Assembly (NCBI RefSeq): GCF_024752355.1
Contig: NZ_JANTHZ010000002.1
Location: 310,001 to 374,000, forward strand
Origin: Ancylobacter mangrovi
GTDB lineage: Bacteria; Pseudomonadota; Alphaproteobacteria; Rhizobiales; Xanthobacteraceae
Direction of reading: 5' to 3'
Length of the DNA stretch: 64,000 nucleotides
The stretch's first letter is position 1; the number at the start of each line of letters is the position of its first letter. Of the stretch, positions 54,032-63,743 are shown in pieces. The position numbers were made by a program, and so were the translations under genes. The notes under the pieces were generated by a model, which saw only the letters and a list, made by a program, of their open reading frames with translations, searched no databases and was not told the origin of the DNA.

Positions 54032-54206
54032 CCGCGGCGCGAGCCTCTAGCACGCCGATGCGGCCCGCCGCAAGGGCGCCGGCGTCGCTTCTCGTGGATG
54101 ACCGGTGCGGCAGTGGACAAGGGCAGGTGCGGGGCCATCGCCGCCGCAGTTGAAAGCTGCGCGCTCCTGTGGCTATGTCCGCGCCGATGCGGGCCTCGCC
54201 GCCCGT

Positions 54207-54281
54207 TGGGGCGTCGCCAAGTGGTAAGGCAGGGGATTTTGATTCCCCCATGCGGAGGTTCGAATCCTCCCGCCCCAGCCA
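54207..54281 (+). tRNA. tRNA-Gln (TTG), CCA encoded
   Basis: 75 nt. Acceptor TGGGGCG/CGCCCCA, discriminator G, then encoded CCA. D arm TCGCCAAGTGGTAAGGC, anticodon stem GGGGA/TCCCC with loop TTTTGAT (anticodon TTG), T arm GAGGTTCGAATCCTC. Head-to-head with tRNA-Pro across a 175 bp spacer. Confidence 0.95.
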
Positions 54282-54335
54282 GCTCCCGTGCTAGAAGCTC
54301 ATCGTCCTCTCAATTCGAACGCCTGCGGCCGGCCC

Positions 54336-55088
54336 TTGCGCATCCATCTCGTCAATCCGAACACCACGCGCTCGATGACCGACAAGATCGCCGCCGCCGC
54401 GCGGGCGGTGGCCGGGGCGCAGACCGAGATCCGCGCCGCCACCTCCGCCATGGGGCCGGCCTCGATCGAGGGCTATTACGACGACGCGCTGGCGCTGCCC
54501 GGCCTGCTGGCGGCGGTCGCGCAGGCCGAGGCTGAGGGTGCCGACGCGCATATCGTCGCCTGTTTCGACGATACCGGCGTCGACGCCGCCCGCGCCCTCG
54601 CCCGCGCGCCGGTGATCGGCATCGGCGAGGCCGGCTTCCATCTCGCCAGCCTGATCGCGCACCGCTTCGCCGTGGTGACCACGCTGTCGCGCTCGATCGC
54701 GGTGATCGAGGGCAATCTGCAGCGCTACGGCCTCGACCGGCGCTGCTGCGCGGTCCGCGCCTCCGACGTCGCGGTGCTGGAGCTCGAGGATCCCCGTTCG
54801 GACGCGCGCGCGCGCATCTCGGCCGAGATCGGCCGCGCGGTGCGCGAGGACCGGGCGGAGGCGATCGTGCTCGGCTGCGCCGGCATGGCCGACCTTGCCC
54901 GCGCGCTGGCGCTCGAGCACGGCGTGCCGGTGGTGGACGGGGTCGCCGGCGCCGTGACCCTGGCCGAGGGGCTGGTGCGCGTCGGCCTCGCCACCTCCAA
55001 GGCGGGCGCCTATGCGCCGCCGCGGCCGAAGGGCTATGTCGGCCGCCTTGCCGACTTCGCCCCGCCGGGCCTGCCCAAGCCGGACTGA
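54336..55088 (+). CDS. Asp/Glu/hydantoin racemase family protein
   Basis: 250 residues from the TTG at 54336; this gives the family's standard beginning, (M)RIHLVNPNTT. A GTG at 54288 lies only 7 bp after tRNA-Gln. Two catalytic cysteines are present, Cys76 (IVACFDDTG) and Cys181 (LGCAGM), as needed for cofactor-free racemisation of hydantoins, allantoin or Asp/Glu. The substrate is not decided by sequence or context. Convergent with the next regulator. Confidence 0.83.
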   Translation: MRIHLVNPNTTRSMTDKIAAAARAVAGAQTEIRAATSAMGPASIEGYYDDALALPGLLAAVAQAEAEGADAHIVACFDDTGVDAARALARAPVIGIGEAGFHLASLIAHRFAVVTTLSRSIAVIEGNLQRYGLDRRCCAVRASDVAVLELEDPRSDARARISAEIGRAVREDRAEAIVLGCAGMADLARALALEHGVPVVDGVAGAVTLAEGLVRVGLATSKAGAYAPPRPKGYVGRLADFAPPGLPKPD

Positions 55089-55137
55089 CACCACCGGACT
55101 GACGGGTCCGCCCACGCGATGCGCGACCCTATACGCG

Positions 55138-55599
55138 CTAGCTGATCTTCTTCAGCAGGCGGACCATCTGCTCGCGTTCGTCGGGCTCCAGCGGCTCCAG
55201 CGTGGCGGCGCTGATGGCCCTTGCCGCCTCGATCGCCTCCTCGGCGATCGCCATGCCGCTCTCGGTCAGGCCGACGGCGCGGCGCCGGCGGTCGAGCGGG
55301 TCGTCGGCCGTCATCACGAAGCCGCGACCGATGAGCCGATCGACCACGCCCTTGATGGTGGCGGCATCCAGATACACCAGCCGGCCGAGCCGATTCTGCG
55401 AGCAGGGGCCCACTTCACGCAGCCGGGCGAGGGTCGCGAACTGCGGCGGGGTCAGCCCGCCGACCATGCGGGCCATGAACAGGGCGGTGTGCCGCTGGTT
55501 GGCAACGCGCAGGAGAAAGCCGATCTGATCGTCCAGACGGTATGATTGAACCGCTCTCTCGTCAGCGTCCGTTTCCTTGGACCCGCGGGCCACCGTCAT
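55138..55599 (-). CDS. MarR-family transcriptional regulator
   Basis: 153 residues from the ATG at 55599 (AGGAGAAACC upstream). Winged helix: LTPPQFATLARLREVG, recognition region NRLGRLVYLDAATIKGVVDR and wing DPLDRRRRAV. MarR dimers usually bind small aromatic ligands. It lies upstream of livFGHMK, in the same direction and 86 bp before livF's end region, so it may have arrived with or control that operon; this is inference. Confidence 0.82.
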   Translation of the reverse strand: MTVARGSKETDADERAVQSYRLDDQIGFLLRVANQRHTALFMARMVGGLTPPQFATLARLREVGPCSQNRLGRLVYLDAATIKGVVDRLIGRGFVMTADDPLDRRRRAVGLTESGMAIAEEAIEAARAISAATLEPLEPDEREQMVRLLKKIS

Positions 55600-55685
55600 C
55601 GGTTTCTCCTGGTCTTTTGTTCGGACGGGCCAGACCCTGGGCAAGCCGGCTCACAGCTTCATTACAAAGGCATTCAGCAATTTTT

Positions 55686-56405
55686 TCAATCCAACGGCGA
55701 CGCTGAATCGTGATTTCGAGCCTCGTCAAGGCTCGCCATCGGGCCGCTCCAGCGCAATTCGCCCTGCCCGATCACGTAAGCACGATCGCAAATCGAATTG
55801 CATACGGCGTAATTCTGTTCCGAAAGCAGGATCGACAGTCCGCTCGCCTTCAGAGCGCCGATGGTATCAATCATCTGTTCAACAATGATTGGCGCGACTC
55901 CTTCCGAGGGCTCGTCGAGAACCAGGAGTTGTGGCGCCGAAACCAGGGCCCGCGCCAGCGACAGCATCTGCTGCTCGCCGCCGGACATGGCGCCGCCGCG
56001 GCGGTCCTGCATCCGCGCGAGGTTGGGAAAGAGGTCGAACAGCGCCTCCCGACTCCAGGCCGGGCCGTGCCCGCCCGCGGCGCCGGGGCGGGCGGCGATG
56101 TCGAGATTCTCGGCGACGGTCAGGTCGGTGAAGATCCGCCGGTCCTCGGGCACGTAGCCGATGCCGAGCCGGGCGATGCGGTAGGTGGGCAGGTCGGCGA
56201 TGTCCACGCCGTCGAACACCAGCCGCCGCGCGCGCCGGCGCACCAGCCCCATCAGCGCCTTCAGCGTGGTCGACTTGCCGGCCCCGTTCGGGCCGATCAG
56301 CGCCACCGCCTCGCCGCGCCGCACCTCGAAGGACAGGTCGAACAGGATCCTCGCCGCGCCGTACCAGGCGTCGAGCCCCTCGACCTCGAGCATCGGCGCG
56401 CTCAT
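55686..56405 (-). CDS. livF: branched-chain-type ABC transporter ATP-binding protein LivF
   Basis: 239 residues from the ATG at 56405 (ATGA overlap with livG). Walker A GPNGAGKST, signature MSGGEQQM, Walker B LLVLDEPSEG and H-loop region SEQN. The last gene of the Liv operon. Liv-type systems import branched-chain amino acids but relatives carry urea, amides or aromatic acids, so the substrate is not proved. Confidence 0.9.
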   Translation of the reverse strand: MSAPMLEVEGLDAWYGAARILFDLSFEVRRGEAVALIGPNGAGKSTTLKALMGLVRRRARRLVFDGVDIADLPTYRIARLGIGYVPEDRRIFTDLTVAENLDIAARPGAAGGHGPAWSREALFDLFPNLARMQDRRGGAMSGGEQQMLSLARALVSAPQLLVLDEPSEGVAPIIVEQMIDTIGALKASGLSILLSEQNYAVCNSICDRAYVIGQGELRWSGPMASLDEARNHDSASPLD

Positions 56406-57163
56406 GCCCGCCCTCCCGCCGCCCGTCCGGTGCCGAGATAGAGGGCGCGCACCTGCGGGTCGGCGCGGATCGCGTCGACATCGCCGCTGGCGACGATCTG
56501 GCCACCCGCCAGCACGACCACCCGGTCGGCATGGCCGAACACGACATCCATCGAATGCTCGGTGAACAGCACGGCGAGCCCGCGCGAGCGCGTCAGGCGC
56601 TTGACCAGCTCGATCAGCGCCAGCCGCTCGGCCGGCGCCATGCCGGCGGTCGGCTCGTCCATCAGCAGCAGAAGCGGCTCGGAGGCGATCGCCATGGCGA
56701 GCTCCAGCCGCTTCACGTCGCCATAGGCGAGCTCGGAGGCGGGGCGTCCGGCATGGTCCGCCATGCCGGTCTGCTCGAGCAGATGCTGCGCCTCCTCGCG
56801 CGCGATCGTGGCCGCCGGACGCCACAGCGCGAAGGTCTGCCGGCGCGCGGCGATCAGCGCCGCCTGCACGTTCTCGAGCACGGTGAGCGAATCGAACACC
56901 GCCGCGATCTGGAAGGTGCGGCCGACGCCGAGCCGGGCCATGCGCCGCGGCGGCAGGCCGGTCACCTCGCGTCCGGCGAGGCGGACCGTGCCGCGATCCG
57001 GCCGGATCTGGCCGTCGACGATGTTGAAGCAGGTCGACTTGCCCGCGCCATTGGGGCCGATCAGCGCCAGCAATTCGCCCGCGCCGACCGTGAAGCTCAC
57101 CCCGCCCAGCGCCTGCACGCCGCCATAGGCCTTGGCGAGCCCCTCCACCTCGAGGACGCTCAT
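56402..57163 (-). CDS. livG: branched-chain-type ABC transporter ATP-binding protein LivG
   Basis: 253 residues from the ATG at 57163 (ATGA overlap with the permease). Walker A GPNGAGKST, Walker B LLLLMDEPTAG, H-loop FTEHSM. The signature motif is atypical: LAYGDVKRLELA where most relatives read LSYGEQRRLEIA. The C-terminal segment (ADPQVRALYLGTG) is the LivG-type tail. Partner of LivF. Confidence 0.88.
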   Translation of the reverse strand: MSVLEVEGLAKAYGGVQALGGVSFTVGAGELLALIGPNGAGKSTCFNIVDGQIRPDRGTVRLAGREVTGLPPRRMARLGVGRTFQIAAVFDSLTVLENVQAALIAARRQTFALWRPAATIAREEAQHLLEQTGMADHAGRPASELAYGDVKRLELAMAIASEPLLLLMDEPTAGMAPAERLALIELVKRLTRSRGLAVLFTEHSMDVVFGHADRVVVLAGGQIVASGDVDAIRADPQVRALYLGTGRAAGGRA

Positions 57164-59073
57164 GGCGCGCGCCCCGCGCGGAACCGCAGGCGGCGCAGCG
57201 CGCCGGCGATGCCGCCCGGCGCGACGAGCACCACGGCGAGGATGAGCGCTCCGAGCAGGGCTCGCCAATAGTCGGTCTCGCGCATCACATTGTCCTTCAG
57301 GAAGGTCAGCGTGGTGGCGCCGAGCACCGGCCCGGCGAGGCTTTCGACGCCGCCGAGCAGCACCATCACCAGCCCGTCGATCGAGCGGCTCACCGAGATC
57401 GCCTCCGGCGAGATCGAGCCCTTGGCGAACGCATAGAGGCCGCCGGCGGCGCCGCACATCGTGCCGGCGAGGGCGAAGGCGAGCCAGCGCACCCGCGCCA
57501 CCGGAATGCCCAACGCCTCCGCCCGCAGGCTTGAATCGCGGCAGGCGCGCAGGGCGAGCCCGAACGGGGCGAACACCATCCGCCGGATCGCCAAGAGCGC
57601 CAGCGCCACCAGCACCAGCGCGGCGAGGTAGAGCCCGGCGCGGCTGTCGAACGGCCAGTCCGGCCACACCCCGAACAGCCCGTTCGAACCGCCGGTCACC
57701 TCCTCCCACTGGAACGCGACCGACCAGACGATCTGCGCGAAGGCGAGGGTGAGCATGGCGAGATAGACGCCCTCGAGCCGCACGCAGAACCAGCCGAACA
57801 GCACCGCGCCGGCCGCCGCCACGCCGATCCCCGCCAGCAGCGCCACGGGCGTCGGCGCGCCGAGGGCGGTCGCCGCCAGCGCCGCGCCATAGGCGCCGAG
57901 CCCGAAATAGGCGGCGTGGCCGAAGGAATCCATGCCGCCCGGCCCCATGATGAAGTGCAGCGAGGCGGCGAACAGCACCGCGATCAGCATGTCGAGCGCC
58001 AGCACCGGGGCGTAGGGGAACGTGCCTTCGGCCAGCGGCAGCAGGGCGAGCAGCGCCAGCCCGGCGAGCAGCGCGAGGCGGGCCGGCCTTCCGAGCGGGC
58101 GCAGCGGCGCCTCGCTCGTGCCGCGATGGGGAATCGCTGCCTGCGGGCGGCCGAACAGCCCGTGCGGGCGCACCACCAGCACCAGCGCCATGATCAGGAA
58201 CTCGGCGACGAGGGTCAGCCGCGACAGGTTGAAGGCGAGCGCGCCGATCTCCACCGTGCCAAGGGCGATGCACAGCGCCTTCACCTGCGCCACCAGCACG
58301 GCGGCGACGTAGGCGCCGCGGATGGAGCCCATGCCGCCGACTACCACCACGACGAAGGCGTCGCCCAGCACCGACAGGTCGATGGCAAGATTGGCCGGCT
58401 CGCGCGCCATCTGCAGCGCGCCGCCGAGCCCGGCGATGCCCGCGCCCAGCGCGAACACGGCGGTGAACAGCAGCGCCTCGTTGATGCCGAGCGCGGCGAC
58501 CATCTCGCGGTCCTGCGTCGCCGCCCTGATGAGCCGGCCGAAGCGGCTGCGGGCGAGCAGCAGGTGCAGGCCGGCGAGCACCGCCGGGCCGGCGAGGGCG
58601 AGGAAGACGTCGTAGCGCGGCAGGTTGCGGCCGAGCAGTTCGACGGCGCCGGAAAGCCCCGGCGCGCGCGGGCCGAGAATGTCCTCGGGCCCCCACAGCC
58701 AGAGCACCGCGTCGCTGATCACCAGGAGCAGCGCGAAGGTAGCGAGGAGCTGGTAGAGCTCGGGCGCGCCGTAGATCCGGCGCAGCAGCACCACCTCGAC
58801 CAGCGCGCCGAGCACCGCCACGCCGAGCGCGGCGCAGGCGACCGCCGCCCAGTAGCCGAGATCGGGCCCCAGCACCGCGCCGAGCCGCGGCGCCAGCGTG
58901 ACCGCGCCGTAGAGCCCGAGCATGTAGAACGAGCCGTGGGCCATGTTCACGATGCGGGTGACGCCGAAGATGATCGACAGCCCCGCCGCCACCAGGAACA
59001 GTCCGGAGGCGGAGGCGAATCCGTTCACCGACTGGAACAGCAGCGACTGCAGCAGGGAGGAATCGAACGTCAT
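57160..59073 (-). CDS. fused branched-chain-type ABC permease LivH-LivM
   Basis: 637 residues. The first half (to about 300) is a complete LivH permease (GFASASGLFLVAAGLSIIFG, VVVVVGGMGSIRG). After a short Arg/Pro-rich link the second half (about 330-637) is LivM (FGHAAYFGLGAYG, VYLAMLTLAFAQIVWS, GLVMVLLGGVESLAGP). One polypeptide thus replaces the usual two permeases. Start ATG at 59073. It lies between livK and livG in one operon. Confidence 0.9.
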   Translation of the reverse strand: MTFDSSLLQSLLFQSVNGFASASGLFLVAAGLSIIFGVTRIVNMAHGSFYMLGLYGAVTLAPRLGAVLGPDLGYWAAVACAALGVAVLGALVEVVLLRRIYGAPELYQLLATFALLLVISDAVLWLWGPEDILGPRAPGLSGAVELLGRNLPRYDVFLALAGPAVLAGLHLLLARSRFGRLIRAATQDREMVAALGINEALLFTAVFALGAGIAGLGGALQMAREPANLAIDLSVLGDAFVVVVVGGMGSIRGAYVAAVLVAQVKALCIALGTVEIGALAFNLSRLTLVAEFLIMALVLVVRPHGLFGRPQAAIPHRGTSEAPLRPLGRPARLALLAGLALLALLPLAEGTFPYAPVLALDMLIAVLFAASLHFIMGPGGMDSFGHAAYFGLGAYGAALAATALGAPTPVALLAGIGVAAAGAVLFGWFCVRLEGVYLAMLTLAFAQIVWSVAFQWEEVTGGSNGLFGVWPDWPFDSRAGLYLAALVLVALALLAIRRMVFAPFGLALRACRDSSLRAEALGIPVARVRWLAFALAGTMCGAAGGLYAFAKGSISPEAISVSRSIDGLVMVLLGGVESLAGPVLGATTLTFLKDNVMRETDYWRALLGALILAVVLVAPGGIAGALRRLRFRAGRAP

Positions 59074-59115
59074 TCCGGCCTTTCCGCCGCCCGGCGCGCC
59101 CGCGGCCCGCGCCCG

Positions 59116-60336
59116 TCAGTCGGACGCGGGGCGCAGCGCCTTCACCTCGGCGTCGGAGGGCAGGACCGAGAGCCCGTCGACATATTTCGGATCGAGCATC
59201 ACCCCACCGCCATCCTTCACCCCGAGCGTCCCGACGAAGGCGCCCATGGTCGCCTGGTGGTCGCTGGCGCGGTAGGTGAAGGGCCCGAACGGGCCGACCA
59301 CCTCGAGCCCCTCGAACGCCTCCACCAGCTTCTCGGGATCGGTACTGCCGGCCTTGGCGATGCCGGCCGCCAGCGACTTGATGGTGGCGTAGCCGACCAC
59401 CGAGCCGAGGCGGGGATAGTCGTCATAGGCCTTGCGATAGGCGTCGAGGAATGCCTTGTGGGCGGGAATGTCGATGGCGTACCAGGGATAGCCCGTCACC
59501 ACCCAGCCGGCGGGCGCCTCGCCCTTCAGCGGGTCGAGATATTCCGGCTCGCCCGACAGAAGGCTGACCACGAACGCGTCCTTCAGCGCACCGCGATTGT
59601 CGATCTCGCGCACGAAGCGGGCGAGGTCCGGGCCGAACAGCACGTTGAAGACGGCGTCGGGCCTGGCGTCGGCGATCGCCTGCACCACCGGCCCGGCATC
59701 GAGCTTGCCGAGCGGGGTCGCCTGCTCGGCGACGAATTCGACGTCGGGCTGGGCCTGCTTCAGCAGCTTCTTGAAGGTCTCGGCGGCGGACTGGCCGTAT
59801 TCGTAGTTCGGGTAGACCAGCGCCCAGCGCTTGCGCTTGGCGGCCACCGCCTCCGGCATCAGCATCGCCACCTGCATGTAGGTGGAGGCGCGCAGGCGGA
59901 AGGTGTAGCGGTTGCCGTCGGACCAGGTGATCTTGTCGGTCAGCGGCTCGGCGGCGAGGAAGAACACCTTGCGCTTGCCCGCATAGCCCGCCACGGCGAG
60001 CCCGACATGGGAGAGGAAGGTGCCGGCGAGCACGTCCACCCGCTCGCGCGTGACCAGCTCCTCCGCCACCCGCACCGCGTCGCCCGGATTGCCGCCGTCG
60101 TCGCGCGAGATCAGCTCGAGCGGCCGGCCATCTATGCCGCCGGCGGCGTTGATCTCGTCGACGGCGAGCTGCATGCCCTGGCGGTAGGGGCCGAGGAAGG
60201 CCGGCTGGGACTTGTAGCTGTTCAGTTCGCCGATGCGGATCGGATCGGCCGCCTGGGACGGCCGCGCGGCCCCCATCGCGGCCAGCATCAGCACGACCCC
60301 CGCGAACACGGTGCGCAGAGGGTAAGGATGGCGCAT
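59116..60336 (-). CDS. branched-chain-type ABC transporter substrate-binding protein
   Basis: 406 residues from the ATG at 60336 (GGGGAAGAG upstream). Signal peptide to about residue 29 (ARPSQAA), then a Peripla_BP_6 (LivJ/K-like) domain: PIRIGELNSYKSQ, GRPLELISRDDGGNPGDAVR, and YEYGQSAAETFKKLL. It binds the solute in the periplasm for LivHMGF. First gene of the operon; ligand unknown. Confidence 0.9.
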   Translation of the reverse strand: MRHPYPLRTVFAGVVLMLAAMGAARPSQAADPIRIGELNSYKSQPAFLGPYRQGMQLAVDEINAAGGIDGRPLELISRDDGGNPGDAVRVAEELVTRERVDVLAGTFLSHVGLAVAGYAGKRKVFFLAAEPLTDKITWSDGNRYTFRLRASTYMQVAMLMPEAVAAKRKRWALVYPNYEYGQSAAETFKKLLKQAQPDVEFVAEQATPLGKLDAGPVVQAIADARPDAVFNVLFGPDLARFVREIDNRGALKDAFVVSLLSGEPEYLDPLKGEAPAGWVVTGYPWYAIDIPAHKAFLDAYRKAYDDYPRLGSVVGYATIKSLAAGIAKAGSTDPEKLVEAFEGLEVVGPFGPFTYRASDHQATMGAFVGTLGVKDGGGVMLDPKYVDGLSVLPSDAEVKALRPASD

Positions 60337-60452
60337 GGCTCTTCCCCGACTGGTGGGCTCAGACCGCACCAAGGTATCGCGCGGCGCCGGCCCGTCCACC
60401 CCGGAACGCCGGCCGGCGGCACGAAATCGGCGGCAAGAGGTGCGGCAAGAGA

Positions 60453-61346
60453 TTACGGCCCGATCTCCACCTCGGGCTCGGCGACCTGCGCCGGCCCGCG
60501 CGAGGCGATGAGCGCGCCGCCGACGATGAGCGCCGCGCCCAGCAGCGTGCTCGGCGCCGGCACCTCGCCGAAGACGGCGAGGCCGATGCCGGCGGCCCAC
60601 ACGAAGGCGGTGTATTCCAGCACGCCGAGCCGGCTGGCGTCGGCCCGGCCATAGGCCCAGGCCATGCACAGGTGCCCGGCCGTGCCGAGCAAGCCGATGG
60701 CGGCGAACAGGATAAGCTCCGGCCCGGCCGGCCGGGTCCAGTGGATCAGCCCGGCCGGAGCCAGCAGCAGGCCGGCGAACACGTTCTGCAGCAGCACGAT
60801 GGTGGGCAGCGGGTCGCGCGCCGCCCTCGTCTTCAGCGTGACCATGGCCATCGCATAGGTGACCGCGGCGATCAGCGCCGCCACCACGCCGAACAGGTTG
60901 CCGCCCGCCCCGCCCCGGCCGAGTTGGTCCGACAGCACCACCAGCACGCCGACGAAGCCGAGCCCCAGCGCGACGAAGATCGAGCGCCCCGGCCGCTCGC
61001 CCAGCACGACCGCGGCGAACAGCGCGATGAAGATCGGCGAGGTGAAGGACAGCGCCAGCGCGACCGCCAGCGGCAGCGCGGCGAGCGCGTAGAAGAAGGC
61101 GAGCGCCGTGGTGGCGACAATCACCGAACGCCAGGCGTGCGGGCGCAGCGTCGCCATGTCCGGCCAGGCGGTGCGCGAGGCGCGGAACACCGCGAACGCC
61201 ACGACCGCCCCCACCAGGTAGCGCAACGCCGCGACCTGCGTCACGTCGTGGCTGGCGGCGGCGTATTTCACCAGCCCGTCCATGATCGACAGCAGGCCGA
61301 TGCCCGCCACCGCCATCAGGGCCGGCGCGACGGATGAGCGGGACAT
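60453..61346 (-). CDS. DMT-family (EamA) transporter
   Basis: 297 residues, ten hydrophobic segments in two EamA repeats (LGERPGRSIFVALGLGFVGV in the first, VFGEVPAPSTLLGAALIVGG in the second). Exports small metabolites or amino acids in most characterised cases; substrate unknown. Ends 116 bp upstream of the Liv operon start and follows the GNAT gene by 3 bp, all leftward. Confidence 0.85.
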   Translation of the reverse strand: MSRSSVAPALMAVAGIGLLSIMDGLVKYAAASHDVTQVAALRYLVGAVVAFAVFRASRTAWPDMATLRPHAWRSVIVATTALAFFYALAALPLAVALALSFTSPIFIALFAAVVLGERPGRSIFVALGLGFVGVLVVLSDQLGRGGAGGNLFGVVAALIAAVTYAMAMVTLKTRAARDPLPTIVLLQNVFAGLLLAPAGLIHWTRPAGPELILFAAIGLLGTAGHLCMAWAYGRADASRLGVLEYTAFVWAAGIGLAVFGEVPAPSTLLGAALIVGGALIASRGPAQVAEPEVEIGP

Positions 61347-61349
61347 GGC

Positions 61350-61877
61350 CTAGCCTTCGGGAGAAGCGGGGGAGCGGGAGGTCAGGGCGAGGCTATAAGG
61401 GTATTCCCAGGTCGCGGAAAGGTCCCCGAGCGCACGCGCCCCGGGCAGGCGCACGAAGCCGCAGCTCTCGTAGAAACGGTGAGCGTCGGCGAAGCGCGTA
61501 TCCGTCCACAGGTGAATCAGCGGCGCGGCGCGCTCTTCGGCCAGCGCTCGCGCCCATGCATAGAGCGCGCGTGCAACGCCGCGACGACGGGCGGACCGCG
61601 CCACATAGACCTTGGTGATCTCCATCGCCCCGTCGGCGAGGCCCTCATCGCGGCTCGGCGCGATGGCGAGCGAGCCAAGCACCGTGCCCGCTGCTTCCGC
61701 CACCCAGATCGCGCCGTCGCGGGCGGCGAAGTGGCTGGCGATGGCGTCGAGCTCGGGAAATTCCGCCGCCCGGTCGAAGACGCAGCCCTCATATTCGGCG
61801 AAGGCCTCGGCGATCAGCGCGGCGATGGCGTCGCCGTCGCCATCATCGCTGGCCGGCCGCACGATCAGGTCGTTCAC
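61350..61877 (-). CDS. GNAT family N-acetyltransferase
   Basis: 175 residues. Acetyl-CoA-binding motif A is ARSARRRGVARALYAWAR (about 94-111), and motif B is AHRFYESCGFVRL. Acceptor unknown. Starts the leftward pair with the DMT transporter, 3 bp apart, so co-transcription is likely. Confidence 0.83.
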   Translation of the reverse strand: MNDLIVRPASDDGDGDAIAALIAEAFAEYEGCVFDRAAEFPELDAIASHFAARDGAIWVAEAAGTVLGSLAIAPSRDEGLADGAMEITKVYVARSARRRGVARALYAWARALAEERAAPLIHLWTDTRFADAHRFYESCGFVRLPGARALGDLSATWEYPYSLALTSRSPASPEG

Positions 61878-62078
61878 GGGCGCACTCTCCGCCCCGCAGG
61901 GCGCGAAAAAACCGGCGCGGGGTCGTCAATATTCCAAGTTGTGGCGTGCGCGGACTATGTTCGGCCCCTCATCTCGCGTAAAGCTGAATCATTGTGGGCG
62001 CGTGCGAATCTCACCAGTGACGGGCGCGCGTCCGGCCCTCGAATGTCCGTGCGGCATCCTTCCGTCCCGGAGTGCTCG

Positions 62079-62558
62079 ATGAAGTCTCATTCCCGCTTCC
62101 TGCATCTCGCCGCGATTGGCGCGGCCGCTTCCCTGGCTGCCGCCTGCGCGCCGTCCACCACGGCGCCGCCGGTCGCCACGCCGGCGACGCCGCAATTCAT
62201 CTCGCCGATCACGCCGCAGCAGGTGGAAGGCAAATGGGGGCTCGCCGCCTATCATCGTCCGGACGATGCGGTGCGCACCGAGAAGCAGGCCCGCGAAGGC
62301 TGCCGCCAGCCCTACGTCATCAATGCCGGCCCCTCCGGCGGCTTCATGATGTACCTCGCCGACGAATCGCAGCCCTCGGAAGTGGTGTCGAAGCAGACCC
62401 CACCCGGCCCGACCTATATCGGCCTGCCGGACGAGCCCCCGGGCGCGCAGACCGACCGTGAGGTGGTGCGCTTCGACAGCAATGTGATGGTACTCAAATG
62501 GGTCGACCCGGAAGTCGCCGGGCGCTACGGCACCATGGTCTATGTGCGCTGCCCGTGA
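62079..62558 (+). CDS. lipoprotein of unknown function
   Basis: 159 residues from the ATG at 62079 (GGAG upstream). Lipobox LAAAC at about residue 23. The mature domain begins after a Pro/Thr linker with VEGKWGLAAYHRPDD, two cysteines (EGCRQPY and YVRCP), and a FMMYLADESQPSEV strand; it resembles small alphaproteobacterial envelope beta-barrel lipoproteins of the inhibitor-I42/AprI-like group, not firmly placed. Likely in the periplasmic face of a membrane. Confidence 0.65.
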   Translation: MKSHSRFLHLAAIGAAASLAAACAPSTTAPPVATPATPQFISPITPQQVEGKWGLAAYHRPDDAVRTEKQAREGCRQPYVINAGPSGGFMMYLADESQPSEVVSKQTPPGPTYIGLPDEPPGAQTDREVVRFDSNVMVLKWVDPEVAGRYGTMVYVRCP

Positions 62559-62665
62559 GGCGGCGCCCCGGCTCCCGGGCACGGAGCGGCGGTAGCTTAT
62601 AACCCTTCGTTAACCATGGTTCGGGAAAACTGTGGTCAACGAAACGACATCAGGTTGCCGCCGCC

Positions 62666-63646
62666 ATGCGTGATTCGCGCCGCGCAGGAACTGACATCGG
62701 GCTCCCGTGCCCCGCAGTGGTCGGGATCGCCGGCGGAGCGCTGATGGCGCTCTTCGCCTTCGCCGCGCCGGCGGCGGCCCAGAGCGGCATGTACGGCTTC
62801 GAATCCTCCTACCGGCTGTTCTCCGGCAACGGCTCCCCGCGCGGCGGCTCGCATGGCTGGCAGCCCGGCGCGCCGAGCGTCTATCCGCCCGGGCAGGTCT
62901 ACCGGGCGCCTCCCCGCGGCCATGGCGGCCCCGGCTATGGCGCCGGCACGCTCGCCGTGGGCTCGGCCTACGGCTCGGGCGGCGGGGTCTACGGCACCGT
63001 CCCGCGGGGCAACACCACGTCCGGCTTCGTGCCGCCCGGCAATGTCCCGGGCGCGGCCAACGCGGGCGGCGGATCGAGCTATGACGCGCGCCGCACGGCC
63101 CCGCAGATGGCGGCCGCCACGCCCGACTATGACGATGACTATTACGACGAGGACGGCCCGGCGCTGCCGGTGCGCCGCGAGGTCAGCGGCGGGCAGGGCG
63201 TCGATCCCAAGTTCAACCGCCATGTGGTGAGCTATTCCAGCGCCGACCCGCCGGGCACCATCATCGTCGATACCGGGGCGCGCTTCCTCTACCTCATCGA
63301 GCCCGGCGGCAAGGCGCTGCGCTACGGCATCGGTGTCGGCCGCGAGGGCTTCGCCTGGAGCGGCACGCAGCGCATCTCCAGCAAGCGCGAATGGCCGGAC
63401 TGGCGCCCGCCGGCGGAAATGGTCGCCCGGCGTCCCGACCTGCCGGACATGATGCCCGGCGGGCCGGACAACCCGCTCGGCGCCCGCGCGCTCTATCTCG
63501 GCAACACGCTCTACCGTATCCACGGCTCCAACGAGCCCGGCACGATCGGCCAGGCGGTGTCCTCGGGCTGCATCCGCATGCGCAATGACGACGTGATCGA
63601 CCTCTACAACCGCGTGCAGGTCGGCACGCTGGTGCGCGTCATCTGA
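62666..63646 (+). CDS. L,D-transpeptidase with Gly/Pro-rich N-terminal region
   Basis: 326 residues. N-terminal signal/anchor (about 17-39), then about 140 residues rich in Gly, Pro, Tyr and Ser ([12 protein letters not shown]), then an acidic patch [11 protein letters not shown] before the YkuD domain. Catalytic His286 (YRIHGSN) and Cys302 (SGCIRM) match. Probably a peptidoglycan-linking enzyme spanning or crossing the wall. The upstream 107 bp contains one TTAACC-type half site, not enough to call a CtrA box. Confidence 0.9.
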   Translation: MRDSRRAGTDIGLPCPAVVGIAGGALMALFAFAAPAAAQSGMYGFESSYRLFSGNGSPRGGSHGWQPGAPSVYPPGQVYRAPPRGHGGPGYGAGTLAVGSAYGSGGGVYGTVPRGNTTSGFVPPGNVPGAANAGGGSSYDARRTAPQMAAATPDYDDDYYDEDGPALPVRREVSGGQGVDPKFNRHVVSYSSADPPGTIIVDTGARFLYLIEPGGKALRYGIGVGREGFAWSGTQRISSKREWPDWRPPAEMVARRPDLPDMMPGGPDNPLGARALYLGNTLYRIHGSNEPGTIGQAVSSGCIRMRNDDVIDLYNRVQVGTLVRVI

Positions 63647-63743
63647 CACCCCCATGCGGCACTGCGGGGCGCGGCTTGGATGCGCGCGCCCTCTCCGCTA
63701 TGGTCCGCCGCGTTTTCGGTTCAACGGCGGAGCGACGAGGCAG

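Noticed and set aside
53748-54050. Open frame ending in a WQDLNLRPPRPERG-type peptide
   Set aside because: This is the well-known false translation across a tRNA-Pro gene, not a protein.
62600-62640. CtrA box upstream of the second L,D-transpeptidase
   Set aside because: Only one TTAACC half site is present; the paired TTAA-N7-TTAAC pattern is missing.
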